This document shows positions 29,213 to 37,500 of a DNA stretch of 37,500 nucleotides, piece after piece; the first letter of the stretch is position 1; every line of letters begins with the position of its first letter. The position numbers and the translations under genes are program-made. Under the pieces are notes generated by a model. That model had not been told where the DNA came from. It did no database searches and was given only the letters and a program-made list of their open reading frames with translations. Origin of the DNA: Chrysomallon squamiferum (lineage: Eukaryota; Mollusca; Gastropoda; Neomphalida; Peltospiridae); contig CM022672.1 of NCBI GenBank assembly GCA_012295275.1, forward strand, positions 31,187,027 through 31,224,526. Direction: 5' to 3'.

Positions 29213-29720
29213 CCTGAAAAACAAACATGTAAATATTACTGTCCTAACAGTCCATTTCTCCTGCTAGTCTTACTAGTAGTTATCAACATCATTATTTACT
29301 ACTACTACTACTACTACTACTTCTAATAACTACTACTATTAACTAACACTATACTACTACTACTACAAATATTAATACTACTATACTACTACTACTACTA
29401 CTATTGTTATTATTATCACTATCATTTATCATCATTAATATTATCATTACAATTTCATTTATTTATTTACTATCAACATCACCATTATTACTACTATTAT
29501 CATTATTATCTTTTTAATAGCATTATTATCATTATAATTTCTGTTACTAGGATTATCAGCATAAGCTTTATTATCATATGATATTACTGCTACTATTGTT
29601 ATTATTATAATTTCTGTTGTTAGTGTTAGTATTATTACTACTATTACCACCATTATTATTATTATTATCATTATACTACTACAGCTACTATTATTATACT
29701 TATAATTTCTGTCATTAATG

Positions 29721-29769
<49 letters not shown>

Positions 29770-30834
29770 TATTATTATTATCATAATTTCTGTAATTAGT
29801 AATTCAAACTGGTACAAACCCTGAAAGCATCTCAAACACTAAAACATTACTAGTATTATTAACACCATCATCAGATATAGTACAATTATACTATTAGTGT
29901 TAGTATTTTTATCAATATATTTTCTCTTGTTAGTGTTACAATTACCACCAGCATAGGCTTGAAGCAACTTTTTAAACTGTAAAATAAATATTATAAAAAT
30001 TAAAACTAATTAACAATATATAATAATCCCTTTTAACAGGTGATTTTAACAAAATGATAATGATATTACATTTTATATTAATTATTGAAATCAAATATTA
30101 ATAGAATTGCAGGAAATTTTTGAATGAATTATATTTATATTTAGTTAAATAAGAAAATAAAGATGAATTTGTTTATCTGAACAATTCGTGACAGATTTAA
30201 TTAACATTTAATGTGGTAGAAATTTGATAAAAATTAAAAACACACAATTACATTTAGAAAACTGGTGACCATTACCAGCTTTCCCAGTCAACTGTTTGCA
30301 GTGGAAATTACTAGTTTCATTAGTAAAATACTTCAAAAGAGGTAAAATAATAGAATTAAAACTGAACATATTAATAATTAGATATCTGCTCTGAAAATTA
30401 AATGTCAACAACATCAAATGACTCAGTGGAAACTGAAACTGAAACTGAAAATGAAGAGAACTGAATGAAACTGAGTGACTGTTTCTTAAGAAATGATTGA
30501 CAGCTGTCTCCAGTAAACAGAAATATTTTCTTATAAGACTGAGTCCTGAATAGCGTCACCACTAACATTACTCAAATAACACAATAAAACTGAAAACAGA
30601 AAATATATGACTTAAATATAACAGTAAAGTTTATAAACACAAGTTAAATTACTTAACACAGCAAAGTATATAAACACAAAGTTATATTCATGACAATTTT
30701 ACTTACATCTCCATACATAGTGTTCTGTACTTTTGGCCAAATTCTCTCAGCAACCTACAAGGGAAACAACTCTTTGTGTCAGATTTAGAAAATACATTTG
30801 AATGAAAATAAATGAATACATTCATTTACATAGG

Positions 30835-30879
<45 letters not shown>

Positions 30880-33491
30880 TGTTTGTATATATATGCGTGT
30901 GTGTGTGTTTGATACACCCACCCAGATAAACACAAACAGTCACATATATATTTCTAATAAATTTGCTTATTTATCAAAGAAATACATATTTCTACACTTA
31001 ACCACTGAGTTCTCTAAATAATCATTAATAATATTATTAATAAGAAGAACAAACAATTCTAATAAATCTGTTTATTTCGTCAAATGACGTCAAAAAAATC
31101 TACATCTCACCTGTACTACTTTGTTTTCTTCTGTTGATGCATTTGTTAACAAACACAAACCATAAACGTTGATTTCTGTCAGAAATCTGCCGGAAAACAA
31201 ATAAAAAAAAAAAAAAATATACACATAAAAAAAGTTATGCTTTGTGTGTCTATAGTTTAATACCTACCTAAAAAAAAAAAAAAAACAAATATTTGTTTAA
31301 AGTATTGCACCCAGTCCAGGAGAATTGAACTATACATCCACTCCTAGTCTAAGTTTTCATGTTTTGAATGAATACTTGGTAATTAAAATCTATTTTATAT
31401 TAATAGAAATTTGTTAGCCGTTTATTTCAATTTATTTTTATTTATTTATTTTTTTTTTTTATTTTTTTTAAACTGTTGATTTTATATAACAGATAATCAA
31501 TACTGATATAATTTGACTGGCAGTTTGAAAGACAAAATGTACTCTATGAGGCAAATCAGCCAGTGAGAGTGAGACAAACATTCCTCTCTGGTATGTCATC
31601 TTTACACCAAAAACCCGTCATGATAACAACAACCACATCAGCAGCAACAACAACAACAACAGTAATAGTAATAAAAATAATAATAAGTAACTAAATATAT
31701 AAATAAAAAATAAAACAAATAAAACCTATTTTAAATAAAAAAGTGACAACTTGTATTAAAATGCTGTTATTTAAATAATATAAATGCAGTTTATTTTACT
31801 TACTTCAATAATGATTTGTCAGAACTAATAACATCTTCAAATTCCATTTGTGGTATTTTCTTTAAAAAAAGTAATATATATATATAAAAGAAAAGAAATG
31901 TATTATTATTAAAGTTTTGAAACATTATAGTAATTAACAAGAACAGTTGCTCTGTAGATAAAAGTAAGCTCCAGTTACATTACTGTCAGATTTCCCTTAG
32001 TTTCAAAATGTTTCAGTTTGTTTCAGTGTATTTCAGAAAGTGTCATTATGTTTCTGTATATTTCAATGTTTCAAAATGTTTCAGTTTGCTTCAGTTAGTT
32101 TCAGTTTGTTTAAGTATGTTTCAGTATGTTTCATTATGTTTCAGTATATTTCAGTATGTCTCAGTTTCTTTCAGTATATTTCAGTATGCTTCAGAATGTT
32201 TCAGTGTGTTTCAGTATGTTTCCAGTTTAAGACAGTTATCTACATTACTTACATCAGCCCAACATTTTTCATCAACTTTTGACTCCTGCCATTTCTGATT
32301 CAAAGCTTCAGTGGAATAGTCATTGTCATACAGGAAGGAAACTGGAATTCTTCCTTCATGTTCACCTGAACCTTCCCATGTCAGACACAGGCTGGTTCCT
32401 GGTTAATTATAATAACAACAACATAATCTGGTATACTGGGTTTTACAAATAACACAATCAGTTATTCTGAGTTATAAAAATAACATAATTAGTTATACTG
32501 GGTTAGAAAAATAACATACTGTTGCTTTACAAAGCTAAATATCTTTAGTTATCAGAGATATAAGTTTAAAAACTCTGAATTACCCTTGACATTTGCTTTA
32601 CAAAGCTGAATGTCTGTTGTTACCACAGATACAAGTTTAAAAACTCCGAATTACCCTCGACTGTTGCTTTACAAAGCTGAATGTCTGTAGTTATCACAGA
32701 TACAAGTTTAAAAACTCTGTATTACCCTCAACTGTTGCTTTACAAAGCTGAATGTCTGCAAGTTTAAAAACTCTGAATTACCCTCAACTCTTGCTTTACA
32801 AAGCTGAATGTCTGTTGGGACATAGGCGACCTTTAACTGCTTCTGACCACTTTCTTTGTGTTTGCATTCTTCACAGTGACAGTTGTGTCTCAGCCAGATA
32901 CTGTGATACCTGCAATAACAGAAACATTTTCTTGAATAACTACGTGAACAGAGATTTTTTATAAATTAATTTAGCAAAGGCTACACAAATATCTGTCTAC
33001 TGTACTCAAGTTTTGTCATTTCAGTAGGAGGAGACACCAAAAACAACTTAGTAGAAGATGCATGGTAATTCTATGATAATAAAACTGATCTCGTATGTAT
33101 ATAACCCTATATAAAAGTGAATTTTCAAATCGCAAATATTTTTAATACTTAAATGTTTAACTAATAATTAAAAAGAATCTTTGAAATGAGGAGAAAGGAA
33201 AGAAATACTTTGATTCAAAATGATGTATTTACAAATATTCATTATGGTCTGTGTTGCTGTTTTTAAAGAAAAGATAAAATATATTTTTAATACAGTGACT
33301 GTTTTCCATCTTTCCAGTTTATTACAAGCTGGTTGTCTTTAGATGACACTTCGACTTTGTCAATACTGTAAACTCTATTTGAGTTTCTTTTCTGAAAAAA
33401 GAAATAATATATGGTGATATGAATAAATGACTTAGGTGGTATTGGAATTTATATACCTATGTCTTTTGGCAAACACGAACGAACACACACA

Positions 33492-33541
<50 letters not shown>

Positions 33542-34944
33542 CACACGCATCAGGGTTAAGAATTTATTTATTTATTATTTATTTTCGCCAGTATTATTAG
33601 TTCTAATATATATGTATGCATCTTTCCATTAAATATTTATTTATAATTCAGTTTGCGTATATATGTGCGTGTGTGTCGTGAGTGCGTGTGTGCGTGTTTT
33701 AAATAACCTGTTAGTTAACTGAGTGGTCCTTAATCATATCACTATAAAATAATAATAATAAATTTTCACAGGAAGAAGTCACAGCATTTATATTATCACA
33801 AATATACATGAGTTTGTCTTGTATTTCTTGTCTTGTCTTGTCTTGTGTGTCTTGTATTTAGGTCAATGTCGGCTGGATTAAATATAGAACGGCCCCTTAT
33901 CGGTCATGACCGATCACGTGGTACACTTACTGATAAGGAAGTCAAAGGAAAGATACTTCGTATTGTACAAGAGGGGTGCGTACTTCCTGTTTAGTGATAA
34001 GGGTTGATTTTAAAAAGGGACTTCCGATTTAAATGATTTATTTTGGAGTTGGCTTCAAGTCGCCAGCCTAATATGTCCCAGGCGTGGCCGGATTAATACA
34101 GGTGACTGACGTCATAGCACAGTCAAGCCCTGGAGACCCCCGATCCTGGACTCTTCGATGTCAAGACATCGAAGAAACCCAGAATTCACATGCTGAATGT
34201 TGAATATTAGACTAAATATTTAGTTCTCTTAGACCAGTTCTCACAACTATATTAATTAAAACCTGTCAATTTATTATTATTTTATTTTTTTTATTCATTA
34301 GCCTATAACATAAAATAATATAATCAAATGAAACTGCGGCAATAATAAAAAAAATAATAATAATAAAAGAATAAAAATAAAAATATAAATATAAAAATAA
34401 TAAAAAAAAATATTTTTCATATACTCTAAGTACTTATGTTAAAAAAAAATAATAATAGAAAATAAAAAATTTATTAGTGATTTTTCTGTTTTGATGGCAA
34501 CATAATACAAATAGAACAACAAATCATCATACTGTTGCCAATTTATTTAAACTTAAAACGTTTTCTATTACTTTTTTGAAATTCAAATCTTCAGATCCTC
34601 AAATCCGGTTTAAGGAAAACAAACTGTTCCTCTAGGGACCCTTTATTGGTTGGGGGGGGCTGTTCTGGGGGGGGTTTCCATTCCTCTTGATACCCTCAGC
34701 ATAACTTTATTTTGTTTAACGGTTAAAGCAGGCCTGCTCCTATGCTAACCAAAACGTGTTTCATTATACGTTATGCAGCCAACTCTGTAAACTCAAATCA
34801 TCCTTACAAGGAAATTATTCGGTAACACACTCTGTTATGGTGATTTTCAGGGAGACAGTTTTAAAGTTTTGTGGTTCAGATTGAACAGTTTGATAAGAAT
34901 ATATATATATCTTTAGAAACCTTGACCAATATTCTTATCCAACT

Positions 34945-35031
<87 letters not shown>

Positions 35032-35392
35032 GTCTGTAAATTAAAAGTCCTCACATATATGCATATGTGTATGTGTGAGCGTATGTGTGTGTGTACTTGC
35101 ATATATGTTTTTTTATTAACAGGGTCTAAAATTGGTTCTCTTTCCACTTTTTAGGCATCTGATTTCTAAAATATTTAAACCAAACATAAACTTACATCCA
35201 TCATCGTTTGATATTGACGAGCCGATGTCTTGCTTATTGAGTATATTTTAGTGTTTACTGTTTGGCGTTGCTTGGTAGTATCTGAAATATCACGTAAACA
35301 TTATATATATAAATATTTACATCGTGCTGTGTATTGTCAAAGGATATGACATTTACGTTTGTTCTAGTCGAAAGAATGTGAAGATCATTTTC

Positions 35393-35433
<41 letters not shown>

Positions 35434-35629
35434 GTTGTTATTAATATTTTTTTTCAGCATAATCATAATTAAGATATGAAGTTAAATTATTAATATTTTA
35501 TTTTTTAATTTCTTTAAACTTGCTTATCTGTTTATATTGAAAAAGAAATCAGTAAACATTATGCAATAAAATTATATTTTCACGACATTATTTTTCAAAT
35601 AAAAAGCAAATTAAATTAAATTAAATTAA

Positions 35630-35669
<40 letters not shown>

Positions 35670-35873
35670 GCTACAAAAACAACAACAATAATAATAATAA
35701 ATAAATAAATAAATAAATAAATAAAAATGAACGACACGCCTACCATGATTTCCAATTGCCGATCCCAAAACTAGCCCCCTCGTCGAGACTAATGTACGTA
35801 CTGCATATTTGTCACAAATAAAACATTTTTGTAAATTCACAGCTTTTGTCAGCGCTCTCACAGTAAAAGACAT
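22732..35873 (-). CDS. BBOX1-like: Gamma-butyrobetaine dioxygenase-like Fe(II)/2-oxoglutarate hydroxylase (15 exons)
   Basis: Exons, 5' to 3' on the minus strand: 35873-35744, 35281-35196, 33391-33294, 32909-32782, 32398-32253, 31859-31804, 31186-31111, 30754-30707, 27124-27000, 25464-25324, 24696-24636, 24209-24156, 23773-23705, 23374-23270, 22833-22732. All introns are GT/AG and the sum is 1425 nt: 474 residues plus stop. The N-terminal zinc domain has Cys115, Cys117 and Cys120 (WLRHNCHCEEC) with probable ligand His161. The catalytic fold has HMD (His279, Asp281), SPPGIQMLH, and MVHDR with His426; Arg438 is the likely 2-oxoglutarate contact. The family hydroxylates gamma-butyrobetaine or trimethyllysine in carnitine synthesis; PPGIQMLH favours the butyrobetaine branch. 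Of the aromatic cage known in human BBOX1 (Tyr177, Trp181, Tyr194, Tyr366), Tyr254, Tyr271 and Tyr444 are kept but Trp is Phe258. A ~72-residue basic leader absent from cytosolic human BBOX1 may target mitochondria. Substrate is inference. Confidence 0.93.
22841..22919. repeat. (AAT)n / (TA)n microsatellite
   Basis: AAT run beginning only a few bases from the exon 15 acceptor, so in gene sense the polypyrimidine tract is replaced by TTATTATTCTACAG. Confidence 0.95.
23136..23203. repeat. (AAT)n microsatellite
   Basis: Intron 14 of gene 3, with two GAT interruptions. Confidence 0.95.
23430..23700. repeat. (GT)n / (TA)n microsatellites
   Basis: Alternating TG and TA runs, the longest TA at 23471-23523, ending 4 nt from the exon 13 donor. 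Frames here (Val/Cys, Ile/Tyr) are artefacts. Confidence 0.95.
23784..23808. repeat. Poly(A) tract
   Basis: On the minus strand this is a poly(T) about 10 nt upstream of the exon 13 acceptor and may act as its pyrimidine tract. Confidence 0.85.
24550..24620. repeat. (GT)n microsatellite
   Basis: Starts about 15 nt inside the intron after the exon 11 donor (gene sense CA repeat). CA repeats near donors are known to affect splicing in other genes; an effect here is untested. Confidence 0.95.
24703..25165 (-). repeat. ~32-bp minisatellite abutting the exon 11 acceptor of gene 3
   Basis: On the plus strand units read AATGAATAACTCTTTTACAC plus CAATACATTATG, regular at about 24795-25020 and degenerate beyond. 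The first unit begins 7 nt upstream of exon 11, so the acceptor region on the minus strand (ACTTAATCATTCATTGTTACAG) is itself a variant of the unit. Confidence 0.85.
25518..25836. repeat. (AAT)n/(GAT)n microsatellite, 320 bp
   Basis: The longest pure triplet tract: AAT with GAT, GGT and AAC interruptions, and an internal higher-order duplication (the GGTAATGATAATGATAATGA block occurs at about 25611 and 25780). The 117-residue poly-Asn/Asp frame is repeat-derived. Confidence 0.95.
26205..26450. repeat. (ATT)n with GTC interruptions
   Basis: ATT repeats regularly interrupted by TTGTCATT and TTACTATTG; intron 9 of gene 3. From 26451 to 26999 there are a few diverged copies of GAAATACTGGACTATTACAA and nothing coding. 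Confidence 0.95.
27125..29330 (-). repeat. ~140-185-bp composite array made of copies of the exon 9 acceptor
   Basis: About 14 units counting the authentic site. On the minus strand each unit contains ACATGTTTGTTTTTCAG (the exon 9 acceptor; real copy ends at 27125), then (GTA)n, then in the later units (GCA)n, then GTTGATAACAATACAA followed by GTAAGACC, then a fixed segment with GACTGTTAGGACAGTAATATT. Acceptor copies lie at about 27239, 27351, 27549, 27734, 27877, 28055, 28240, 28391, 28562, 28722, 28896, 29054 and 29214. Unit length varies with the triplet counts. The block from about 27730 to 29260 is nearly uniform; the four units nearest exon 9 are more diverged. Plus-strand frames that tile the array are artefacts. 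Confidence 0.92.
29331..29800. repeat. Degenerate ATT/ACT triplet region
   Basis: Mixed ATT, ACT and ATC triplets continuing from the array, with a purer (ATT)n at 29721-29765. 29801-30700 is AT-rich intron with nothing recognised except a GAAACT repeat at 30428-30475. Confidence 0.85.
30836..30876. repeat. (CA)n microsatellite
   Basis: CA run in intron 7 followed by a short GT run, so locally self-complementary (ACAC...GTGT). Confidence 0.95.
31995..32223. repeat. 10-bp TTTCAGTATG minisatellite
   Basis: About 20 units of TTTCAGTATG/TTTCAGTTTG in intron 5, ending about 30 nt from the exon 5 donor. On the plus strand every unit carries a TTTCAG, but the gene is read from the other strand, so these are not acceptors for it. 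Plus-strand frames (Phe-Gln-Tyr-Val-Ser) are repeat-derived. Confidence 0.92.
32521..32820 (-). repeat. 71-bp tandem duplication of the exon 4 donor region
   Basis: On the minus strand each unit reads CAGACATTCAGCTTTGTAAA through GCAAcagTTGAGG|GTAATTCAG to TTTTTAAACTTG, taking the last ~35 nt of exon 4, its splice donor and the start of the intron. The authentic junction is at 32782/32781. Donor copies follow at 32725, 32654 and 32583, giving spacings of 57-56, 71 and 71 nt; a further partial unit near 32521-32550 has lost the donor. Confidence 0.92.
32940..33293. other. Intron 3 of gene 3, nothing recognised
   Basis: AT-rich unique sequence between exons 4 and 3. Confidence 0.7.
33483..33546. 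repeat. (CA)n microsatellite
   Basis: CA run with ATACA and AACA interruptions in intron 2 of gene 3. Confidence 0.95.
33895..33938. other. Hairpin with a perfect 16-bp palindrome
   Basis: ATCGGTCATGACCGAT (33899-33914) is a perfect palindrome next to an E-box CACGTG (33915-33920); an outer CCTTATC/GATAAGG pair brackets the block. The surrounding 33870-34170 is GC-richer unique sequence, possibly an old mobile-element piece. Confidence 0.6.
34652..34674 (+). other. Two G8 runs, possible G-quadruplex
   Basis: Two runs of eight G separated by seven bases, CTGTTCT, on the plus strand (template strand of gene 3). Each run can supply two G-tracts, so an intramolecular quadruplex is possible. Confidence 0.5.
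34947..35027. repeat. (CT)n microsatellite
   Basis: About 80 bp of pure CT in intron 2 of gene 3; GA on the gene's own sense strand. Confidence 0.95.
35393..35432. repeat. (ATT)n microsatellite
   Basis: In intron 1 of gene 3; AAATT, AAT and AAAT runs follow at 35605-35726, ending about 18 nt from the exon 1 donor. Confidence 0.95.
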
Positions 35874-36374
35874 ATTTAATTAATAATTCTAAAGCCTGTT
35901 AAAAAAAGAAATATATATATATTTTTGGGTTTTTTTTTTAAAAGTAGTTGAATAAAGTAGATATATATAGTCTGGTTTCACAGTTTCAGATAGCTCTTTT
36001 TAAACTGCGCATGCCCTGAAATAAAAAACCGCTGATGTGGCGGTTTTAAATAAGATAGCATGTTGATATTGCGTTGATACCGCTATGGTGTCCTTCCTTC
36101 GAAAATAATCTTTGATTGCTCCTGAACAGACGTGAATCCCCGTCAAGGAACACAATGAACGTAATATTATAAATACATGAAGAATGGTTCGCTGTTGACT
36201 TCGCGGTAATAAGGGTTTGTCCTTTCGCTTTGGAAATAACTGACAAATCAACACAGACTCCGGTCATCTCTTTTCAAGTCGCCAAGAAAAAAAAAGAGAA
36301 AAAAAAAAAACAACAAAAAAACATACAGAATATATTTTGGTTTCTTGTGTTTGCGAAATAGGAAATGCAAAACA
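35874..36374 (-). promoter_or_regulatory. Upstream region of the dioxygenase gene
   Basis: Region 5' of the start codon at 35873. The minus-strand sequence holds no obvious TATA or CCAAT box; a less AT-rich block at 36000-36270 is the best promoter candidate by composition alone. Two overlapping short minus-strand frames here are unsupported. Confidence 0.25.
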
Positions 36375-37068
36375 CAGTGGAACCTGTCTTGTACGGACAC
36401 TCGTGTTGTCGAGCAAAATTGTCCACATACTGCAGGTATCCTGATATCGAAGAGACAAGAATTTACGGATTTTGATTTATTTATTTATTTTATCATATTT
36501 ACAATTTTTAGTCACATCCATCACACCAAAACCCACACAAATAAATCAGAACAACAAGCATCGCGGCTTTCTCCTAAAATACAACTGCAAATATATCGAG
36601 TTCTTTGTAGGATCTAAATAAAACCTGATATTACACGCTATAAAACTCATAATCGGCATAAACACAGTACATTTACGTTTGAAACCCAATTTGTGCCCAG
36701 CCGCACCATCTTTTCGACCTCAAAAGTCAGCTAGGCCCGGTATTTATACAACACAAATATGCATGGAATGATGTTGAATGTTAGAATTATCAAAATTATG
36801 CACCGAATCGTTTGGACTCGCACGTGCAAACATTTGGCGATTGCAGATCGCGGGCTCTTGCGAATTGCCAAAACCAGCAATCCCAGCATGCACTTTGCAG
36901 GAAATGGGCAACGCCATCTTTAAACATATCGTATAAACTTATTTATGTTTGTAGGACTGTCCGCTTTAGCACGTGTCCGCTGATCTAAGGGACACAATCT
37001 ATGGAAAACATCGGGGACTCGGAAAAGTGACTTACTACGTAGGTGGTCGCTAAAGACAGGTAGCACTG
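36375..37068. mobile_element. Pogo/Tigger-like non-autonomous DNA transposon
   Basis: Left end CAGTGGAACCTGTCTTGTAC (36375 on); the reverse complement of the right end is CAGTGCTACCTGTCTTTAGC (37068 back). Both are followed by GTCC/GGACA-rich subterminal motifs (ACGGACACTCG, AATTGTCCAC at left; TGTCCGCTTTAGCACG, GTGTCCGCTGATC at right). CAGT-ends with ACCTGTC and internal GTCCG modules are typical of pogo/Tigger-group elements. The right flank is TA, the left flank CA, so the expected TA duplication is not intact. No transposase frame. Confidence 0.6.
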
Positions 37069-37247
37069 TATTTCCAAAACGTGTGTGTGTGTGTGATTAA
37101 ATCTGGGTCACTAAACCTATCTTAAGACTCTTGGTTGTCAACAGTTTTTTGACTGTATATCAAAAGTTTTGACTACATATCAAATGAACAGTATTTTAAA
37201 ATTTACAAACTACGACAATCAAATATCATTCATTCACACGGCCAATT

Positions 37248-37274
37248 TTAATAATAATAATAATAATAATGATG

Positions 37275-37371
<97 letters not shown>

Positions 37372-37372
37372 A
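37248..37372. repeat. (AAT)n / (AAAT)n microsatellite
   Basis: AAT with one GAT pair, then AAAT. The remaining 37373-37500 holds nothing recognised. Confidence 0.95.
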
Positions 37373-37500
37373 TTAAAAATAAAAATATGAAATACTGTTG
37401 GTATTGTGTCAAAATTTCACAATGTGGAGATGGCGGTTTGAGATATACGAAGAGAACGTATGTCGAAAATATCATTATTGTATCCCTATTAATTCATAGT

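Noticed and set aside
27483-29326. Eleven plus-strand frames of ~70-100 residues with poly-Ala/Thr/Leu plus a repeated NITVLTVHFSCWSYLYCYQ segment
   Set aside because: They tile a tandem array in the intron of a minus-strand gene; the shared segment is just the fixed part of the unit and the homopolymers are TAC/TGC triplets.
27125-29330. CRISPR-like array (regular repeats with variable spacers)
   Set aside because: The variable parts are triplet runs, not unique spacers, and the surrounding gene is plainly eukaryotic with introns.
31995-32298. Phe-Gln-Tyr-Val-Ser repeat protein
   Set aside because: A 10-bp minisatellite in an intron of a minus-strand gene.
36000-36267. Two overlapping minus-strand frames just upstream of the dioxygenase gene
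   Set aside because: They overlap in different phases, and neither connects in frame with exon 1; more likely 5' flank.

Overview
Eukaryotic nuclear DNA: AT-rich, full of microsatellites (GA/CT, CA/GT, TA, AAT, TAC runs of 40-300 bp) and minisatellites, with small exons in large introns flanked by GT/AG sites. The gene content (a secreted peptide prohormone, a gamma-butyrobetaine-dioxygenase-like enzyme) and the repeat style fit a lophotrochozoan, most likely a mollusc. That placement is inference; no marker in the window proves it.

Three multi-exon genes can be reconstructed from reading frame, splice sites and intron phase. (1) Plus strand, 567-4972: a small protein starting MGC with an N-myristoylation signal, three exons, poly(A) signal at 5652; its last splice junction is ambiguous. 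(2) Plus strand, 13408-18984: a two-exon, 137-residue secreted precursor with signal peptide, a Lys-Arg cleavage site and a C-terminal peptide with two cysteines and an amidation-type end. (3) Minus strand, 35873-22732: a 15-exon, 474-residue Fe(II)/2-oxoglutarate dioxygenase of the gamma-butyrobetaine/trimethyllysine hydroxylase family, in frame across all 14 introns. Genes 2 and 3 are convergent.

Between and inside the genes lie microsatellites, a two-copy 200-bp dispersed repeat (5801, 9664), a tRNA-like SINE head (6630), two adjacent DNA-transposon relics (14475-15048 and 15065-15648, the second with a decayed FLYWCH zinc finger), a 111-bp palindromic MITE-like element (16112) and a pogo/Tigger-like non-autonomous element (36375-37068).

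The most unusual feature is that several minisatellite arrays sit on splice sites and have copied them. In gene 3 a 71-bp array multiplies the exon 4 donor, and a ~2.2-kb array multiplies the exon 9 acceptor about 13 times, each unit also carrying a donor-like sequence, so each resembles a poison exon. Arrays also run into the acceptors of gene 3 exon 11, gene 2 exon 2 and gene 1 exon 3. No CRISPR, rRNA, complete tRNA or bacterial-type operon was seen.
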